In this document: in pieces, positions 50,087-59,169 of the stretch
Numbering within the stretch: position 1 is the stretch's first letter
Layout of the letters: every line of letters begins with the position of its first letter
Source of the DNA: JABDCD01 sp964469525
GTDB lineage: Bacteria; Pseudomonadota; Alphaproteobacteria; Rickettsiales; SXRF01
Assembly: GCA_964469525.1 (NCBI GenBank)
Contig: CAYXYU010000003.1
Location: forward strand, 62,001 to 126,000
DNA: 64,000 bases
Direction: 5' to 3'
The notes under the pieces: generated by a model
What the model saw: the letters and a program-made list of their open reading frames with translations, nothing else
What the model was told of the DNA's origin: nothing
The model's database searches: none
Program-made: the position numbers and the translations under genes

Positions 50087-51440
50087 AGACGGTCTGTACG
50101 GAGCAGGTGAACTCGGCGTGGCGGTCGATGTGTGCGATACGCTCGGCAAGGGCGGCGCGGATTTTGGTCAGCACTATGTCGGCACCGCTGCGCCCGGTTG
50201 CCGGGAGCACGATAGCATATTCCTCTCGCGTCTCCTGGGTATCGAAGGCCAGGTCGATGTTGCGCAGCACGCTGTCGACAGCGTCCGACAATGCCCGCGC
50301 CATACGCGTGCGTGTCGCCTCGTCGAACTGATCGAGGTTGATAAGCCGCACCCCGATCATGGATACATCGAAGCCCATGCGCTGCGCCAGCGAAGTAAGA
50401 TAGTCGGTGTGGCGCCGGAAATAACTGCCGGTGAGCAGGTGATGGTCGGGATTGACAATGCTGCCTTCCTTCGCCTGCTGATAGCGGCGCGCGTTGACGA
50501 TCGCCATCCCGGCCCATTCGCAGATAGCGCCAAATGCCTCAATGCTGCTTAAATGCAGGTCGGAGAAGCGCATCTTCTCGATCTTGAGCATGCCCACCAC
50601 CTCGCCGCTGGCGCGATCGATCAGCGGCCCGGCCAGGATGCCCTGGCCGGAAAGCAGCTGCTCATGATTGGCATTGGCGACGCAGAGAATTTCCTGCCGG
50701 CCGACGATGGCCTCATACAGCGCACTGCCGGTGCCGAAGTGGCGCAGATGGGAATCCTCTTCCTTCCAGCCATGCATCAGTGTGGCATCCAGGCCGTTGC
50801 CGCTTAGACCATAGATGGAAAACTGCTCGGGATAGAGAGAACTGCCGACCAGCTCCTCGATGCCTTTCAGCACTTCGAGCGGACGCAGCGTTTCCATGGC
50901 GCGTGCCGCGCGGTAGACCGACAGCGACGAGCGCAGCTGACCGGCCATGCGCAGCTCGAGCTGGTCCTTGAGATCCTTGACCCACTGGTAGGACTGAGCA
51001 ATACTCTGCTCGCGCGTTTCCGCGTCCTGCACCGCTTTCTCCAGCCGGTCGCGCTCGCGGATGTGCATCTGGCGTAGTTCCCCGAATGCCACCGCCGAGA
51101 TCAGCCACAACAGCGGCAGCTTCAGCACCGTCATGGCGTAGGCGTAGCTGTCCTGCCCGATCTGCTGCTCCGGCAGGTTGCCGATGAGCAGGGCGGCGCT
51201 GCAGGCGAGCGCGGCGACGAGTCCTTCCCTGGTGCCGTACTTGCCGGCGACGAACAGCACCACGAACCAGAAGGGATGCGGATTGGCTGCCCAGTAGCGG
51301 TTGCTTCCGAGCCACAGCAAGTCGAGCGCCAGCAGAACGGCCAGCGCGATGGCGATCTCGGCCAGCGCCGAGCGGCGTAACCCTAGCACCGTGCGGCGCT
51401 TGGGTGGGATGAAGCTATGGGAAGTCTCGACAATATTCAT
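50067..51440 (-). CDS. pelD: c-di-GMP receptor PelD
   Basis: Inner-membrane receptor that activates Pel production on c-di-GMP binding. 457 residues: four TM helices (residues ~25-120), a short coiled coil (LEKAVQDAETREQSIAQ), a GAF domain (~residues 170-310) and a degenerate GGDEF domain lacking the catalytic GGDEF motif. A candidate inhibitory-site RxxD, as used by P. aeruginosa PelD for ligand binding, is RNID in VDSVLRNIDLAF. Starts 17 bases after pelB. Confidence 0.9.
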   Translation of the reverse strand: MNIVETSHSFIPPKRRTVLGLRRSALAEIAIALAVLLALDLLWLGSNRYWAANPHPFWFVVLFVAGKYGTREGLVAALACSAALLIGNLPEQQIGQDSYAYAMTVLKLPLLWLISAVAFGELRQMHIRERDRLEKAVQDAETREQSIAQSYQWVKDLKDQLELRMAGQLRSSLSVYRAARAMETLRPLEVLKGIEELVGSSLYPEQFSIYGLSGNGLDATLMHGWKEEDSHLRHFGTGSALYEAIVGRQEILCVANANHEQLLSGQGILAGPLIDRASGEVVGMLKIEKMRFSDLHLSSIEAFGAICEWAGMAIVNARRYQQAKEGSIVNPDHHLLTGSYFRRHTDYLTSLAQRMGFDVSMIGVRLINLDQFDEATRTRMARALSDAVDSVLRNIDLAFDTQETREEYAIVLPATGRSGADIVLTKIRAALAERIAHIDRHAEFTCSVQTVYEKRAA

Positions 51441-51457
51441 AGGATGTTCTCCAGCGA

Positions 51458-54400
51458 TTAAAATCTCCAGCGCGCATAGGCCCCGACACGCGACGTATCG
51501 GCGCTGGTGGCGCGCGTATCCATGCCGTACAGCGCCCGGATCTGGGCGTCGAGGCGATCGGTGAATTCATGGGTCAGCCGTCCTTCGACGGTCGGTCCGC
51601 TGCCGCCGAGGCGGTCATAGCCGTAGCCGAGCAGCACCTCGCCGTAGGTCCGGTCGGTGAACTCGTAGCCAGCATTCAAGGAAATAAAATGCAGCTCACG
51701 CGAGACCAGCGGGAACAGCCGCGTGAAATCGCCGGTCGCATCGATGCCCTTTTTATGACTTAAATCATATTCGGCGCCGATGCCATAGGCGACGGCGAGG
51801 AACGGCTGCTCATCGATCAGGCGGTAAACGGCCAGCGCATCCACCGAGGCGCTGGTCATCACCTTGTCCACAGCATCGGTGTCGTAACGGTTGATCCCCG
51901 GCTCGACGCTCAATGTCAGCCGGGTGGTGGGCTTGACCGTGTGCTTAAGCGCCAGCCGGTCGCGCACCGCGTCGTCAAGCACGGTTTCGGCGAACTCCCA
52001 GTAGGGGCGGTGCCATTCGGCGGTGATGGCGGTCTCGCCCAGCGGGTTCAGGAAACCGAAGACGAAGCCGGTGCCCGGCGTGTCGTTGTTGGCGAACAGG
52101 GAGAGGGTCGCCAACTGGCCGTTCTCGCCGTGGAGTCGCAGGAATAGCTCGCCCTGCTGACGATGGCCGGTGAATTTGCCGACGCGGCCGTCGGCGCGGC
52201 GCACGTTGCGGGCGATGACGCGATCATCCGCCAGCAAGAGGCCGGCCTGCAGGTGATCGGTTACGTCGGCATGCCCGCTCAGGCTGGTAATATGGTCATG
52301 GCTACTCCCGCGCTTCTGCCAGACATAGTCGAGCATCACGTGCTGCGCATGCAGGCGGCGTACGTCGCGCTTGAAGCGGGCAATATCCTCATTCTCGGGG
52401 GCCAGCGCGCTTGCCGTGGCGAGCAGCTGACCGGCGCGCGGCCAGTTGCCGCCGTAATTCTCGGCGTTGGCGGCGAAGCCGAGCAGCTGCGGGTCGTCCG
52501 GATACTGCGGCAGCAGGCTGTTCAGGCGCCGCGCGGCGTGATAAACGCGGCCGGTTTCGAGATCGAGCCGCGCCGCCATCAGCTCGTAACGCAGCAGCGT
52601 CTGGCCGGCGCTGCGATGCGCCGCCGCATCCCGATCGGGGATGAGGCGTATGCTGTCGCCGGTGAATGAGAATTTGTAACCGGGTTTCGCGGCAACCAGC
52701 AGGCTGTCATACCCTTCCTGCACATAATCGACACCGGGCGCAGTTTTGAAAGACGCTGCTGCCAGCGCTCCCGGCCGACCCACCGGCCGCTTCGACCGCA
52801 CCAGCAGTTCGCGGTCGCGGCTGAGCAGCGTATGGCTTGCGGCCTTATCGCCCCAGCCGGGCAATGCCACAGGCTCATCGGGGATGGATATGACCGGAGG
52901 GGCCGCCAGAAGGGTGCGCGCCTCATCATACTGGCCCAGCTCAATCAGCGTCGAAATCAGGTCGGCGCGCAGCGCGTCATCCTGCGGGAATTTCGCCCTC
53001 GCCTCGTCGAAGGTTTTGAATCCTGCCTCCGGGTTGCCTGACCATATCTGGCTTTGCGCCTTGACGGCCAGCACTTCCGGCGCCGGCTCTCGCAGACCGT
53101 TGATCAGCTCGACGGCGGCATGATAATAAAGCGGCGCCGCGTCCATCTGCCGGTGACGGCGCAGCAGCTCGCCATAATAAAAGAAGGCGCGGTAGCTTTC
53201 CGGATCGGCAATGTCCTCCCGCATATATGCCTCGGCATATTCACCGAGATAAAGCGCCGCTTGCAAATAATCGGCCTGCTCATAGGCGAGCGTGCCGGCT
53301 TGGCGCAGGGCAATGGTATCGGCAGGATGGATCATGATCAACGCTTCGTAAGCCTCGGCGGCTTTTCTGGCCAGCCCGTTCTCCTGCGCAGCGCGTGCGT
53401 AATGGCGCAGCAGTGTTGTATCCTTGGTTTCCTTGGCCTGCGCGATCATGTGATCGATTTGACCGGCGAAGTCCGACCCGGCGGCCAGCGCCTGGAGATA
53501 GCCGCCGGCAATGCTGGAGTAGCGCAGGCTCTCCGGGTGGCGCTCCACGAAGCCAGCCAGATAACCGGGCGTTGCGGCACTGGCAATCCTGTCCGCCCAG
53601 CGCGGTTGGTCTTGCCCCGTTGCCTGCGTGTAGCGCGTCTCCAGCCATCGCATCTGTGCTTCCGTCGGACGCGGCCCCCACAGGTAAAGCAGTGCGTCAA
53701 TATCATCGTTCGCGGCGCGGCGGCTTTTGCCGGCACCGGACGCGAGGTCGGAGAAAATAGCCGCCGCATCATCCTTATAGCCGTGATCAAGCAGGTTGTA
53801 AGCGATGGCACGTTCTTTTACCGGTGTTGATTTCTGGCTGGCGACATTGACCCAGAAACGCCGAGCTTCCTCGTGCCTGCCTTGACGGTCAAGCTCCTGC
53901 GCGTAGAGCGCTGCCCACTCGCCGCCCTGCGCCAGCGCCAGTTCACGTATGGCAGGCAGGGCGCTCCCGGCCTGTTTCGCATTGACCAGTGCATAGACCA
54001 GCGCTAGCTTTTCCCGCTGACTGAGGTCAGGATTCCTGAGGCGCGCGGTTGCATAGTCGGCGAGTTCCTTGCGGTAGCTGGGATGATGGCGCGACAGCCG
54101 GGACAAGGCGGACAGGTAATTATTCTCATCGTCCTGCGTTCGCGGGCTGACGTCGCGCAGCAGCTGCACCGCCGGTTCGAACTGGCCGGTCTGCACATAG
54201 GCATCGGCCAGCAGGCTGCGCGACAGCGGCGTATGATGCAGTTCGTTAAAGAATTTCGCCACGGCTTCGGCAGTCGGGAAGTGCTTATGGTTACGCGCGG
54301 CGAAATACAGGTCGGCAAGCGCATTCGCATTCACATCCGTGCCATGCTGCTTCAGCCAGCCTTCCACCCTGGCAGTATCACCGCGCGCAGCATGGAACTG

Positions 54401-55801
54401 CACCGCCACCGCTTCGATGGCCGGTGAGGGGCGGGTCTGCAGCACCGGCTCGAGATAGGCATAGCCCTTGTCCCAGCGGCGCATGTCGAGATAGAGCTGG
54501 CTCACCCTGACGATCTCGGCGTCGCTCAACTGCCTGGCTTCAGGCAGCCTCCCGATGAGGTGCTCAGCACAGTCGACGCGCGCGGCCAGTACGCAGATGC
54601 CGGCAAGCTGCAGCAGCCGTTCATTGGGCAGTTCGATAGTATCCAGGTGGACCAGATGGGCTTGGGCGTTCCGCCGGTTGGCGACCGCCAGTGCCGTAGT
54701 GAGCAACGGGCGGGATTCCTGTGGACTGGTGAAGGTATGAGTAAGGTTTTTCAGCAGCGTTTCGTCGCGCGTCGCCAGCGACAGCTCGACCAGCGCCAGC
54801 AGCTGCGGCTCTGTCAGTTCTGAGAGTTCGATACCCTCCAGCATCTGGTGTGCCAGCGCCGTGTCACGTCGCATCACGGCAAGAAACAGCAGGCGCTGTT
54901 TCGATTCCGGCGACAGCTGTCCATCGGAGTGCAGGGTTTTCAGACGCTGGTAAATTTCTTCATCTCTGCCCTGCGCCAGTTGCAGCAGCGTGTATTCCTC
55001 GAGCAATGCCGGGCTGGCCTCGATCTGCGCCTCGGTAAAACGGCCCATCAGCTTCTCGGCCATGAAAGGGCTGCCGCGGAAATGCACCATATTGATCAGC
55101 TGTGCCGCTTCCACCGCATCGGGGTTTGTCTGAATACGGCTATCGGCAGCGGCGTAGGCTTCCTCGGGGCGTTTGTCTTCGAACAGCAGCGATACCAGCA
55201 GCAAGGACTGCCTGAACCCGAATTCCTGCGGATGCAGTTTCCGCAGCTCCTGCAGCACGAGGATTGCGTCGGCATAACGGTGCTGTGCGGCCAGAATGGT
55301 GGCGAGATCGGAGAAGGGCTCCGGTCTGGCCCCCTGCTCGATATCGATCAGTTTCCGGAGTGTTTCCGCCTGTTTTTCATACTGCGCATTGAAGTTGTAG
55401 ATATCGGAAAGTGCTTTTAGCGTCGCCGGACTTGGATTAATCCGATTGATTTCCTCGAGATTGCGCAGATAGTCCTCGTTACGTTCCGCATATTGATAGA
55501 GCGTGCCCAGCGTCTGCCGCGCTTCAATGTGATCCGGGTGTTCCGCGATAAATTTCTCCATGATGCCGATGGCTTTATCGATGGCGCCGGACTGCAGGTA
55601 CAGCTCGGTCAGCGCGTCAGCCACTTCGAGCGTAAGCTTGCCGCGTTCCAACAGCTTTTCATACGTGTCCCGGGCTGCCTCAAAACGTTTATCCTTGATC
55701 TGCATCAGCGCAATTTCCTGCGGGCCGGGGCGCAGCAATATGCCAACCGCTATCGCGATCAGAATGAGAAGAAATAAGATCTGGTAGGGCTTCTTCGACA
55801 T
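51458..55801 (-). CDS. pelB: Pel outer-membrane export protein PelB (TPR plus beta-barrel)
   Basis: 1447 residues from ATG 55801, longer than the P. aeruginosa protein (about 1190). An N-terminal membrane anchor (YQILFLLILIAIAVGILL) is followed by a long series of TPR-like helices in the periplasm. A C-terminal porin-like barrel starts around residue 1150 (YVWQKRGSSHDHITSLSGHA) and ends in the aromatic ARWRF expected for BAM-dependent insertion. The TPR part normally binds PelA and guides the polymer. SD is weak. An upstream TTG (55813) is possible. The pelA remnant ends 56 bases upstream. Confidence 0.9.
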   Translation of the reverse strand: MSKKPYQILFLLILIAIAVGILLRPGPQEIALMQIKDKRFEAARDTYEKLLERGKLTLEVADALTELYLQSGAIDKAIGIMEKFIAEHPDHIEARQTLGTLYQYAERNEDYLRNLEEINRINPSPATLKALSDIYNFNAQYEKQAETLRKLIDIEQGARPEPFSDLATILAAQHRYADAILVLQELRKLHPQEFGFRQSLLLVSLLFEDKRPEEAYAAADSRIQTNPDAVEAAQLINMVHFRGSPFMAEKLMGRFTEAQIEASPALLEEYTLLQLAQGRDEEIYQRLKTLHSDGQLSPESKQRLLFLAVMRRDTALAHQMLEGIELSELTEPQLLALVELSLATRDETLLKNLTHTFTSPQESRPLLTTALAVANRRNAQAHLVHLDTIELPNERLLQLAGICVLAARVDCAEHLIGRLPEARQLSDAEIVRVSQLYLDMRRWDKGYAYLEPVLQTRPSPAIEAVAVQFHAARGDTARVEGWLKQHGTDVNANALADLYFAARNHKHFPTAEAVAKFFNELHHTPLSRSLLADAYVQTGQFEPAVQLLRDVSPRTQDDENNYLSALSRLSRHHPSYRKELADYATARLRNPDLSQREKLALVYALVNAKQAGSALPAIRELALAQGGEWAALYAQELDRQGRHEEARRFWVNVASQKSTPVKERAIAYNLLDHGYKDDAAAIFSDLASGAGKSRRAANDDIDALLYLWGPRPTEAQMRWLETRYTQATGQDQPRWADRIASAATPGYLAGFVERHPESLRYSSIAGGYLQALAAGSDFAGQIDHMIAQAKETKDTTLLRHYARAAQENGLARKAAEAYEALIMIHPADTIALRQAGTLAYEQADYLQAALYLGEYAEAYMREDIADPESYRAFFYYGELLRRHRQMDAAPLYYHAAVELINGLREPAPEVLAVKAQSQIWSGNPEAGFKTFDEARAKFPQDDALRADLISTLIELGQYDEARTLLAAPPVISIPDEPVALPGWGDKAASHTLLSRDRELLVRSKRPVGRPGALAAASFKTAPGVDYVQEGYDSLLVAAKPGYKFSFTGDSIRLIPDRDAAAHRSAGQTLLRYELMAARLDLETGRVYHAARRLNSLLPQYPDDPQLLGFAANAENYGGNWPRAGQLLATASALAPENEDIARFKRDVRRLHAQHVMLDYVWQKRGSSHDHITSLSGHADVTDHLQAGLLLADDRVIARNVRRADGRVGKFTGHRQQGELFLRLHGENGQLATLSLFANNDTPGTGFVFGFLNPLGETAITAEWHRPYWEFAETVLDDAVRDRLALKHTVKPTTRLTLSVEPGINRYDTDAVDKVMTSASVDALAVYRLIDEQPFLAVAYGIGAEYDLSHKKGIDATGDFTRLFPLVSRELHFISLNAGYEFTDRTYGEVLLGYGYDRLGGSGPTVEGRLTHEFTDRLDAQIRALYGMDTRATSADTSRVGAYARWRF

Positions 55802-55857
55802 CGTGCAGGCCAATTTACCATTTTCTTAATCAGATTAAGAAATATCGACCTGAAGTT

Positions 55858-56788
55858 TTACTGCGCCCGGATCGTGACGCTCACCTCGTCGGTGGCCGTC
55901 GCTTTACCGAAATCTACGGACAGAACGTGGCTGTCCGTGACCGTAACCAGAAAACTAAGCGGCGGCGCGTCCTGGCGTGTTAATGTCACCAGATAAACAC
56001 CGGTCGTCGGAAATTTCCAGCGCATGAACCCATGCCCATATCCTTGGGCGTTGAAAGTTAATTCGGTTTTACTGTTTTGCAAGGATTTTATTTCCCATGT
56101 GCTTTCAATAAGGTACGGAACTTCGGCCACAGGCGGTACGCCGATGTTTTCATTATTATTCAATGAAATAATTGGAGAAGGCGTGGCGGGATCCAAGGCG
56201 ACATAAAGATTACCTTGATGGTAATATTGTCCCAAAACTCCGGCAGATTGGTTAAGATCGACTGAAAGCATTTCCGCCTGATCAAATCGTACGGTCTGCA
56301 GGCCGCCGCGATTGGTGATCCGCCAGGCATTATTATTTCCCAGGCGATGGATTTCAGCCGTATAAAAACCATTGGCACTGGCCGCATAGCGGCTGGCGGT
56401 AATCGGAATGACGGTCTGCGTGCGCGCGAATTCAAGATTTTCCTTCATGGCGCTGAGGCTTGCCTGCTTCTCGCCCGAGAACATATGGAAATAAATATTG
56501 AACGGGCTGACGCGGCGCGGGCTTTCGGTATTTTTCACTGTGGTTCTCAGATAGCGAAAACCAAAAAAACGCCCGGTCCATAGATGCGTATAAGTGTTCT
56601 CATTGCTGTTGCGCTGCTTCAGGGGAACGAGTGGGGGGATGATTGTCACTGTCGAAAACGAGCAGATCATAGGCAGCAAACGCTTCCGCCGGGAGAGCGT
56701 CGGTATAGTACACTGCCCAGCGCTCCGGTGCTGCGTGGGCGGCTGGCGAGAGCAGCAGGGAGGCAAGTAGCAGCCAGCGACCTTTCAT
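55858..56788 (-). pseudogene. pelA: Remnant of pelA (Pel deacetylase/hydrolase), internal deletion plus frameshift
   Basis: The N-terminus is intact: ATG 56788 overlaps the pelX-like stop (ATGA), and a signal peptide (MKGRWLLLASLLLSPAAHAA) is followed by the PelA start AFAAYDLLVFDSDNHPP. The frame then breaks at a run of six C (plus-strand G-run 56633-56638). Dropping one base gives DSDNHPPLVPLKQR, the expected continuation. It then jumps directly to THLWTGRFFGFRYL..PRRVSPFNIYFHMFSG, which belongs to the C-terminal part of PelA. The GH hydrolase and most of the deacetylase domain are absent: about 310 codons remain where ~900 are usual. The C-terminal remnant is A/T-richer than its neighbours. 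An assembly collapse is an alternative. Confidence 0.8.
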
Positions 56789-57708
56789 ACATGCTCCAGT
56801 GTTTGCCTCAGGCCGTCGGGCAGCCGGGTAGCGGCGTGGAAGCCAAGCAGGCGCGAGCTGAGCGCAGGGTCGCCTACCGACAGGCGGATGTCGCCGGGCC
56901 GGGCGGGTCCATGTGTGACGGGGGAACGGCTGCGGGTCAGGTTGGATATGAGATCAGCCAGCTGATTGATCGAGGTTCGTCCGCCGGTGCAGAGGTTGAA
57001 GATGCCATAGCTGATCTGCTTGTTTTCGAGTTTCTGCATGGCTGTAATCAGTCCTTCCACCACGTCGCCGACGAAGATAAAATCGCGGGCCTGTTCGCCG
57101 TTGCCGTAAATCATCACGGATGCGTGCTGCTTCATGCGCGAAGCGAAGATGGAGATGACGCCGGAATAAGGTGAGGAGGGATCCTGACGCGGCCCGTACA
57201 CATTGAAAAAACGCAGTCCGATCGCCGGGATGCCGAAGGCAAGCGCCGCGGCGCGCGCATGGCCTTCGCAGGCCAGCTTGTCTGCGCCGTAGGCGGAGAA
57301 CGGCGTGCAAGCGGCTGATTCTTTGAGCGGCAACACGTCGCAATCACCATATACCGCTGCCGAGGAAGCAAAGACTATCGGCAGCATCCGCTTTTTATGC
57401 GCCAGCGTCTCCAGCAACGCCAGCAGCCCTCCGGCGTTGACACGGTGTGATGCCAGCCATTCCTCAGTGGATTTCTGCACTGAGGCAATGGCGGCGAGGT
57501 GAAAGCAGCCGTCGATGTTTTCCAGCAGCGCATCGAATATGCCGGGTCTCACTATATCATCCACCAGCAGCGCCGCCCCCGGAGGCAGATTTTCGCGGCG
57601 GCCGCTCGACAGGTTGTCTATGACGGTAACCTGGTGACCAAGGGACAGCAATCGTTCTGCGAGGTGTGAGCCGATGAACCCACAACCGCCGGTAACTAGG
57701 TAATGCAT
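56785..57708 (-). CDS. NAD-dependent sugar epimerase, PelX/GalE-like
   Basis: Extended SDR epimerase of 307 residues. Rossmann motif GGCGFIGSHLAE, then SSAAVYGD and catalytic YGADK, plus RFFNVYGPRQDPSSPYSGV and a C-terminal RPGDIRLSVGDP. Some pel operons begin with pelX, a UDP-GlcNAc C4-epimerase that makes UDP-GalNAc for Pel. This gene directly precedes pelA with an ATGA overlap, so that role is likely. UDP-glucose/galactose epimerase is the alternative. Confidence 0.85.
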   Translation of the reverse strand: MHYLVTGGCGFIGSHLAERLLSLGHQVTVIDNLSSGRRENLPPGAALLVDDIVRPGIFDALLENIDGCFHLAAIASVQKSTEEWLASHRVNAGGLLALLETLAHKKRMLPIVFASSAAVYGDCDVLPLKESAACTPFSAYGADKLACEGHARAAALAFGIPAIGLRFFNVYGPRQDPSSPYSGVISIFASRMKQHASVMIYGNGEQARDFIFVGDVVEGLITAMQKLENKQISYGIFNLCTGGRTSINQLADLISNLTRSRSPVTHGPARPGDIRLSVGDPALSSRLLGFHAATRLPDGLRQTLEHV

Positions 57709-57816
57709 AACAGGAGCCTCAATAAAGGAGGTTGTATAATTAACTAAAATTTACTAATTGGGCAAGGCAAATCACAGTACGTTCGGGTGCATCCAGTAAG
57801 CCGGACACCGTCTGGG

Positions 57817-58251
57817 TTATGGCTCCCGGTGCATGCGGCGGTGCTGCTGCAGCGCTTCGGCCAGCGCCCGCCGCTCCTCCAAGGTGCTTTGCTCGGCGAT
57901 GTCGGCAATCCCCTGCGCTATGCGGGTCTTGATCTGGCTGCGCAGCTGCTGCACCTGCCCGGCCTGCTCAAGCCAGGCCTTGCGGTCGAACGGCTCAGCC
58001 AGCAGCAGCGCTTCTGCCTGCCGGCGGGCTTTTCGCATCTCCTTGAACAAAGGGCGGGCCTCTTTCATCCCCGCCCGCATCCGGTCGGTAAAACGTTCGC
58101 GCTGCGGCTCGGGTAGCGATTGCGCCATTGCTTCAAGTGATCGATGCGCGTGCGAAGCATACAGATAGTGGCCGCCCTGCCCGAACATGATGCCCCCCAG
58201 CAACGCCAGGAACAGGGAGACTGCCAGAATGATTGTGACGGGACGCGTCAT
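57817..58251 (-). CDS. Membrane-anchored periplasmic Spy/CnrX-like sensor protein
   Basis: 144 residues from ATG 58251, which overlaps the anti-sigma stop (ATGA). An N-terminal anchor (VTIILAVSLFLALLGGIMFG) precedes an all-helical periplasmic domain. Histidine clusters flank the domain: HYLYASHAH after the anchor and HRRMHREP at the C-terminus. LPEPQRERF and LEERRALAEAL resemble the LTxxQR-type Spy/CpxP repeats. Size, topology and neighbours match CnrX, the metal sensor of the cnrYXH nickel/cobalt system. Metal identity is unknown. Confidence 0.75.
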   Translation of the reverse strand: MTRPVTIILAVSLFLALLGGIMFGQGGHYLYASHAHRSLEAMAQSLPEPQRERFTDRMRAGMKEARPLFKEMRKARRQAEALLLAEPFDRKAWLEQAGQVQQLRSQIKTRIAQGIADIAEQSTLEERRALAEALQQHRRMHREP

Positions 58252-58556
58252 AGGAAACCGGTTTCCTCTTCGAAGTAAACGGCCAGCATTTCGTCTTCCG
58301 CAGGGTTGGCCAGCTCCGGCCATGCAGCGCCGATGACGATGCCGAGCATCAGCACCGATGCCAGCGCAAGAGCCGGCCTTGGCAGCATAATCTCTACCAG
58401 CAGTTCACTCAGCCGCGCAAATCCCCGGGAGCGGGCCTGCGCGCGCGCAGCGGCGATGATGCGCATCTCGAGCCCCGGACGTGCCGGCACGAAGGCGCGT
58501 CGCTGCAGCGTTGCATCCAGCTTGTCCATGTCGCTTTTATCCGGTTGCATGATCAC
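58248..58556 (-). CDS. Small single-TM anti-sigma factor (CnrY-like position)
   Basis: 102 residues. A cytoplasmic N-terminal half (DKLDATLQRRAFVPARPGLE) is followed by one TM helix (LALASVLMLGIVIGAAW) and a short periplasmic acidic end. The start overlaps the sigma factor gene by 20 bases. Gene order and size fit a short membrane anti-sigma factor like CnrY; sequence motifs alone would not prove it. ATG 58550 is an alternative start. Confidence 0.72.
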   Translation of the reverse strand: MIMQPDKSDMDKLDATLQRRAFVPARPGLEMRIIAAARAQARSRGFARLSELLVEIMLPRPALALASVLMLGIVIGAAWPELANPAEDEMLAVYFEEETGFL

Positions 58557-59169
58557 CCTCCGTCAGTTTCGCTTTCAATGTCGTCTTGGCGCGCATCAGC
58601 AGCGATTGCAGCGCCTTGATATGGATACCCATGATGTCTGCCGCTTCCTGGTTGCTTAATTCCTCGTAAAAGCAGAGGTTCAGCGCCACGCGCTGGCGTT
58701 CGGGCAGCAGAGCGATCTCGCGCTCCAACCGCCGCTGCTGTTCATCCTGCAGCAGCGCTTCTTCCTGGCCGTCGCGTTCGTCCTGTACCCAATGGTCATC
58801 CTCCAGCAGGCCCGGGCGTTTTTTCTTGTGATGGTCGAGGCAGAGATTGACCACTACCCGGTAAAACCAGGTGGTGAAGGCGGTCTTCCGTTCAGCCCGC
58901 CATCTGCCTGGTTTTTCCCATAGTTTCAGAAACGCCGCCTGCACGATGTCCTCCGCCTCGGCGCGATTCGCGGTGAAGCGAAAGGCCACGCGGTAGAACC
59001 GCTCGGCGTGGCGACGCACCAGCAGCGCGAAGGCGACCTCGTCGCCTGCGCACAACCGCTGCATCAGCGCCGCGTCTGCCTTCGCCGGTTCCATATCCGG
59101 CACCGGCGAAGCGAAGGCTGGCGCCGCCGGACTATTGGCCGGAGCGCTTATGAGAGCGATCCTTGCCAT
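58537..59169 (-). CDS. ECF-type RNA polymerase sigma factor
   Basis: 210 residues from ATG 59169 (AAGGGG five bases upstream); ATG 59094 would remove 25 residues of non-conserved N-terminus. Region 2: DEVAFALLVRRHAERFYRVA and RAEAEDIVQAAFLKLWEKPG. Region 4: ALLPERQRVALNLCFYEELS and NQEAADIMGIHIKALQSLLM with the helix-turn-helix. No regions 1 or 3. It overlaps the upstream Spy-like gene by 38 bases and the downstream anti-sigma gene by 20. It probably autoregulates this four-gene operon. Confidence 0.92.
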   Translation of the reverse strand: MARIALISAPANSPAAPAFASPVPDMEPAKADAALMQRLCAGDEVAFALLVRRHAERFYRVAFRFTANRAEAEDIVQAAFLKLWEKPGRWRAERKTAFTTWFYRVVVNLCLDHHKKKRPGLLEDDHWVQDERDGQEEALLQDEQQRRLEREIALLPERQRVALNLCFYEELSNQEAADIMGIHIKALQSLLMRAKTTLKAKLTEGDHATG

